A DNA stretch of 8,638 nt, taken from NCBI GenBank assembly GCA_025356715.1, contig JANXRU010000143.1:1-8638 (forward strand), written 5' to 3'. This document shows positions 6,524 to 8,638 of the stretch, piece after piece (position 1 is the stretch's first letter; every line of letters starts with the position of its first letter). The notes below the pieces were generated by a model that was not told where the DNA came from, made no database searches, and saw only the letters and a list, made by a program, of their open reading frames with translations. A program made the translations under genes and the position numbers. Source of the DNA: Bacteroidota bacterium (lineage in GTDB: Bacteria > Bacteroidota > Bacteroidia > B-17B0 > B-17BO).

Positions 6524-7114
6524 ATGAAAAGAATAATCACCATCGTTTCTATAGGCTTATTTGTAGGAATTTTTATGATGTACGGATGTAATAAACGAAA
6601 TACATTTGTATCCTTAAATGAAGGGGTTAAAGCGCAATGGCATCAAATAGAAAACCAATATCAGCGTCGTTTAGATTTAATCCCAAACATCGTAAAAACA
6701 GTTGAAGCGGAAGCTAATTTTGAAAAATCGACTTTAACTGAAGTTATTGAAGCTCGTGCAAAAGCAACGCAAGTTACTATTGATGCTAATAACCTAACTC
6801 CTGAAGCTATTGAAAAATACAAGGATGCACAAAGTGGTTTATCTTCAGCATTAGGTCGTTTAATGATGGTAACAGAAAATTATCCTAATTTAAAATCTAG
6901 TCAGGCATTTGGTGATTTGAGAATTGAATTAGAGGGTTGTGAAAATAGAATAGCAGAAGAACGAAGAAAATATAATGAAGTAGGCCAGGAGTTTAATACA
7001 TCAATTAAATTAATACCAGGTAGTTTATTTGCTTGGGGCTTTAAAGATGCTGTATATTTTGAAGCAGACAAAGGAGCCGATAAAGCACCTAAAGTTGATT
7101 TCAATATTAAATAA
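6524..7114 (+). CDS. lemA: LemA family protein, probably membrane-anchored lipoprotein
   Basis: LemA proteins are envelope-associated helical-bundle proteins of unclear function, usually encoded beside TPM-domain genes. The 196-residue product is of normal length. It opens with MKR, a hydrophobic stretch (4-20) and Cys22 in MMYGC, so it may be lipid-anchored or held by an N-terminal signal anchor. Family motifs follow in order: LNEGVKAQWHQIENQYQRRL (31-50), DLIPNIVKTV (51-60), FEKSTLTEVIEARAKA (66-81), LMMVTENYPNLKSSQAF (113-129), and LEGCENRIAEERRKYNEVGQ (136-155) leading into EFNTSIKLIPG. The gene follows the DHS-like gene by 55 A-rich bases with no visible terminator or TAnnTTTG box, so read-through from upstream is possible. 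The next gene starts 8 bp after its stop. Confidence 0.95.
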   Translation: MKRIITIVSIGLFVGIFMMYGCNKRNTFVSLNEGVKAQWHQIENQYQRRLDLIPNIVKTVEAEANFEKSTLTEVIEARAKATQVTIDANNLTPEAIEKYKDAQSGLSSALGRLMMVTENYPNLKSSQAFGDLRIELEGCENRIAEERRKYNEVGQEFNTSIKLIPGSLFAWGFKDAVYFEADKGADKAPKVDFNIK

Positions 7115-7122
7115 ATAAACTA

Positions 7123-7584
7123 ATGCCAATATTTTATAGTGTTATTAGAAATTTATTTAAAAAGAAATTGCTTTCTCCAAGAGAGGAAGGTCATTTATTG
7201 AATGCAATAAAATTGGCTGAACAAAAAACATCAGGAGAAATTAGAGTTCATATTGAAAGTAAACACACATCTGATCCTATAGAAAGAGCGAAAGAGGTTT
7301 TTGGAAAATTGAAAATGCATGAAACAAAAGAACGGAATGGAATTTTGTTTTATTTAGCATTACATTCCAAAAAGTTTGCTGTATGGGGTGATGAAGGGAT
7401 TCATCAAAAAGTGAATCAACAATTTTGGGATGAAATTTCTGAAGTATGCGTAAGCAAATTCAAAAGTAATTTAATGATAGAAGGTCTTGAAGCTGGAATA
7501 ACACTTTGTGGAGATAAATTAAAACTTCATTTCCCTTTGCAAAGTGATGATCTAAATGAACTAAAAAATGATATTTCGTATTAG
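7123..7584 (+). CDS. TPM domain-containing protein, short soluble form
   Basis: TPM (TLP18.3/Psb32/MOLO-1) domains occur in envelope and thylakoid proteins; acid-phosphatase activity was reported for a plant member, but the bacterial role is unknown. The 153 residues are almost entirely one TPM domain: LSPREEGHLLNAIKLAEQKT (17-36), SGEIRVHIES (37-46), AKEVFGKLKMHETKERNGIL (56-75), FYLALHSKKFAVWGDEGI (76-93), and FWDEISEVC (101-109) with a closing helix GLEAGITLCGDKLKLHFP. There is no signal peptide, membrane span or Gly-rich tail, so this is the compact variant. It lies 8 bp after lemA and is almost certainly cotranscribed. Bacteroidota loci often carry a second, larger membrane-attached TPM gene here, but none is present between this gene and the barrel gene. 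Confidence 0.92.
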   Translation: MPIFYSVIRNLFKKKLLSPREEGHLLNAIKLAEQKTSGEIRVHIESKHTSDPIERAKEVFGKLKMHETKERNGILFYLALHSKKFAVWGDEGIHQKVNQQFWDEISEVCVSKFKSNLMIEGLEAGITLCGDKLKLHFPLQSDDLNELKNDISY

Positions 7585-7812
7585 AAGTTGGATTGTTTTA
7601 GAATTGAACATTATAACTTTAAACTAAGGCTTTAAATACAAAATATAGAAATATAACTATTTTGAAATACCAATGTTTTCAGAAACACAAATACAATTGC
7701 GGAGCACTCAACGAGAGATTGTAATAAAAAACGATTAAGTTAAATAATTAAATAGCTAAACCATATCGCTTAATACGACACAAATTATGGCTATAAAAAA
7801 ACAATAATATCT
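7585..7812. other. 228 bp intergenic region without a supported gene
   Basis: No ORF with family resemblance and no tRNA-like fold is visible. The longest small frame I noted runs from an ATG at 7673 to a TAA at 7738 (21 codons, beginning MFSETQIQLR). Its bases are less A/T-rich than the surroundings, but there is nothing to support translation. Near the right end, ATAGC (7752-7756) and CATA (7762-7765) can pair with TATG (7786-7789) and GCTAT (7790-7794), leaving a left-side bulge. The imperfect hairpin is followed by a run of A, about 18 bases before the next start codon. No exact TAnnTTTG box or intrinsic terminator is evident. Confidence 0.6.
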
Positions 7813-8442
7813 ATGAAAGCATTTTTTACAACAGTCATTTTTATTTTAACATCAATATCTGTTTTTTCTCAAGTAAGCTTTGAGAAAAAAGCAAACGTAA
7901 TTGCCTTTGGAGCAGATTTGGGGATTTATCAATATACTAGTAAAATCCTTTCTAATAATCAATCAAGCTCAACTGCAGCAGCCAATAAGACACTTAGTTT
8001 ACTTTACGAGCGAGCTATTTTAAACTGGTTAGGAGTAGGGGCTAAGATTGGAATAAACGACTATTTTACTTCAGTTGATTCAATTACTCATACAAAACCA
8101 GTTGTTCAAGCAATCGATGCATCTGTATTAGTAAATGCTCATTTTGTGCGTTCTAAGCATGTTGATTTATTAGCTGGGTTTACTGCTGGGTATTCAAACT
8201 TAAATTATGAAGCTCGAGATGCCTCTATTTCTTCGGCTAAAGGAGGTGGTTTAATATTTGATTTACACTTTCAGCCACGTTTTTATTTTGGAAAACACAT
8301 CGGTATGTTTATTAATTTAGCGTATATCAACTATAATTATCAAAATATGGACTTCCAAAATACGTCTCTTAAAATTGATGATGTTTTACAATTAAAAGGA
8401 GGAGGCGTAAATTTTGGGTTAGGTATTCAAGGAAAGTTCTAA
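7813..8442 (+). CDS. Exported outer-membrane beta-barrel-like protein
   Basis: This 209-residue protein is probably exported to the outer membrane; no specific function can be given. It starts with a clear Sec signal peptide (MKAFFTTVIFILTSISVFSQ, cleavage likely near residues 19-20). The mature part alternates hydrophobic and polar residues in strand-like blocks rich in Gly and aromatics: IAFGADLGIYQY (30-41), LGVGAKIGIND (73-83), HVDLLAGFTAGYSNLNY (116-132), GLIFDLHFQPRFYFG (146-160), GMFINLAYINYNYQ (164-177) and VNFGLGIQGKF (199-209). A terminal Phe is typical of barrel proteins recognised by the BAM machinery. The size suits an eight-stranded barrel. It stands after a 228 bp gap and probably has its own promoter, though I cannot point to one. 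Confidence 0.85.
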   Translation: MKAFFTTVIFILTSISVFSQVSFEKKANVIAFGADLGIYQYTSKILSNNQSSSTAAANKTLSLLYERAILNWLGVGAKIGINDYFTSVDSITHTKPVVQAIDASVLVNAHFVRSKHVDLLAGFTAGYSNLNYEARDASISSAKGGGLIFDLHFQPRFYFGKHIGMFINLAYINYNYQNMDFQNTSLKIDDVLQLKGGGVNFGLGIQGKF

Positions 8443-8527
8443 TTTACTTAGATATAGTTCACCTCAAAGTAGGATAAATAGCGGTCTTTTACCAAAAATA
8501 ATCCCTTTTTTTAATCACAATAATTGC

Positions 8528-8535
8528 TAAATTTG
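8528..8535 (+). promoter_or_regulatory. Putative -7 box upstream of the right-edge gene
   Basis: TAAATTTG matches TAnnTTTG exactly and ends 19 bases before the ATG at 8555, the same sequence and spacing as the box before the deoxyhypusine-synthase-like gene. A T-rich tract at 8505-8512 lies where a -33 element would be, but it lacks the G of TTG. Confidence 0.48.
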
Positions 8536-8554
8536 AAGTTTTTAATATATAATT

Positions 8555-8638
8555 ATGACCAAAGCGCTGTATACTTTTTGCCTACTATTTATCGCAACTT
8601 TAAGTTTTTCACAAAACGCCACTATTAGAGGATTTATT
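8555..8638 (+). CDS. N-terminus of an exported protein, probably TonB-dependent receptor or other carboxypeptidase-regulatory-like-domain protein (partial)
   Basis: Only 28 codons are inside the window. They encode a typical signal peptide, MTKALYTFCLLFIATLSFSQ, then NATIRGFI. In Bacteroidota, a signal ending FSQ followed at once by a strand of the type ATIRGF(I/V) is how the carboxypeptidase-regulatory-like domain at the front of TonB-dependent receptors and related outer-membrane proteins begins. The assignment is by analogy from a very short fragment, and other proteins carrying this domain would look the same. It has its own -7-like box and follows the beta-barrel gene by 112 bp. Confidence 0.6.
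   Translation, partial: MTKALYTFCLLFIATLSFSQNATIRGFI

Noticed and set aside
7673..7738. 21-codon frame as a small protein gene
   Set aside because: It has no promoter box at the usual distance, no family resemblance, and a frame this short is expected by chance; it is recorded only as part of the intergenic region.
1..8638. Mobile elements, CRISPR arrays, tRNA or rRNA genes, defence or toxin-antitoxin systems
   Set aside because: No spaced direct repeats, terminal inverted repeats, transposase/integrase motifs or RNA-gene signatures were seen; gene content and codon style look uniform and housekeeping throughout.

Overview
The window looks like an ordinary chromosomal, housekeeping stretch from a low-G+C member of the Bacteroidota. 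The evidence is the lptE – TPR gene – secG cluster typical of that phylum, a GSCFA-domain protein, a Bacteroidota-type YebC (starting MGRIF) and a bacterial deoxyhypusine-synthase-like protein. Starts also lack Shine-Dalgarno sequences, and several are preceded by -7 boxes of the form TAnnTTTG. The class or genus cannot be fixed from the sequence alone. I see no mobile element, CRISPR array, tRNA or rRNA.

Left part (1-2010, minus strand): yebC is followed after 36 bp by recJ, whose 3' end runs off the left edge. These are a translation/regulatory factor and a recombination/repair exonuclease. They diverge from a plus-strand operon through an 85 bp intergenic region that carries one -7-like box on each strand.

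Centre-left (2096-4289, plus strand): a tight four-gene operon holds an uncharacterised 104-residue protein, lptE (TTG start, outer-membrane lipoprotein for LPS insertion), a 344-residue protein with a C-terminal TPR-like region, and secG. Gaps are 8 bp, a 1-base stop/start overlap, and 3 bp. The operon therefore combines outer-membrane LPS assembly with Sec export. It ends in a strong symmetrical hairpin that can also serve the convergent GSCFA gene (4402-5379, minus strand).

Centre-right (5482-7584, plus strand): a deoxyhypusine-synthase-like enzyme keeps the catalytic lysine but differs at several polyamine-contact positions. It is followed by lemA and a short soluble TPM-domain gene, a familiar envelope-associated pair.

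Right end (7585-8638): a 228 bp gap holds no gene I can support. It is followed by an exported beta-barrel-like protein, then the first 28 codons of another exported protein that resembles the start of a TonB-dependent receptor.

No clearly new multi-gene system stands out. The points most worth a second look are the altered active site of the deoxyhypusine-synthase-like enzyme, the uncharacterised first gene of the lptE-secG operon, the lone soluble TPM partner of LemA, and the repeated short-leader promoter arrangement.
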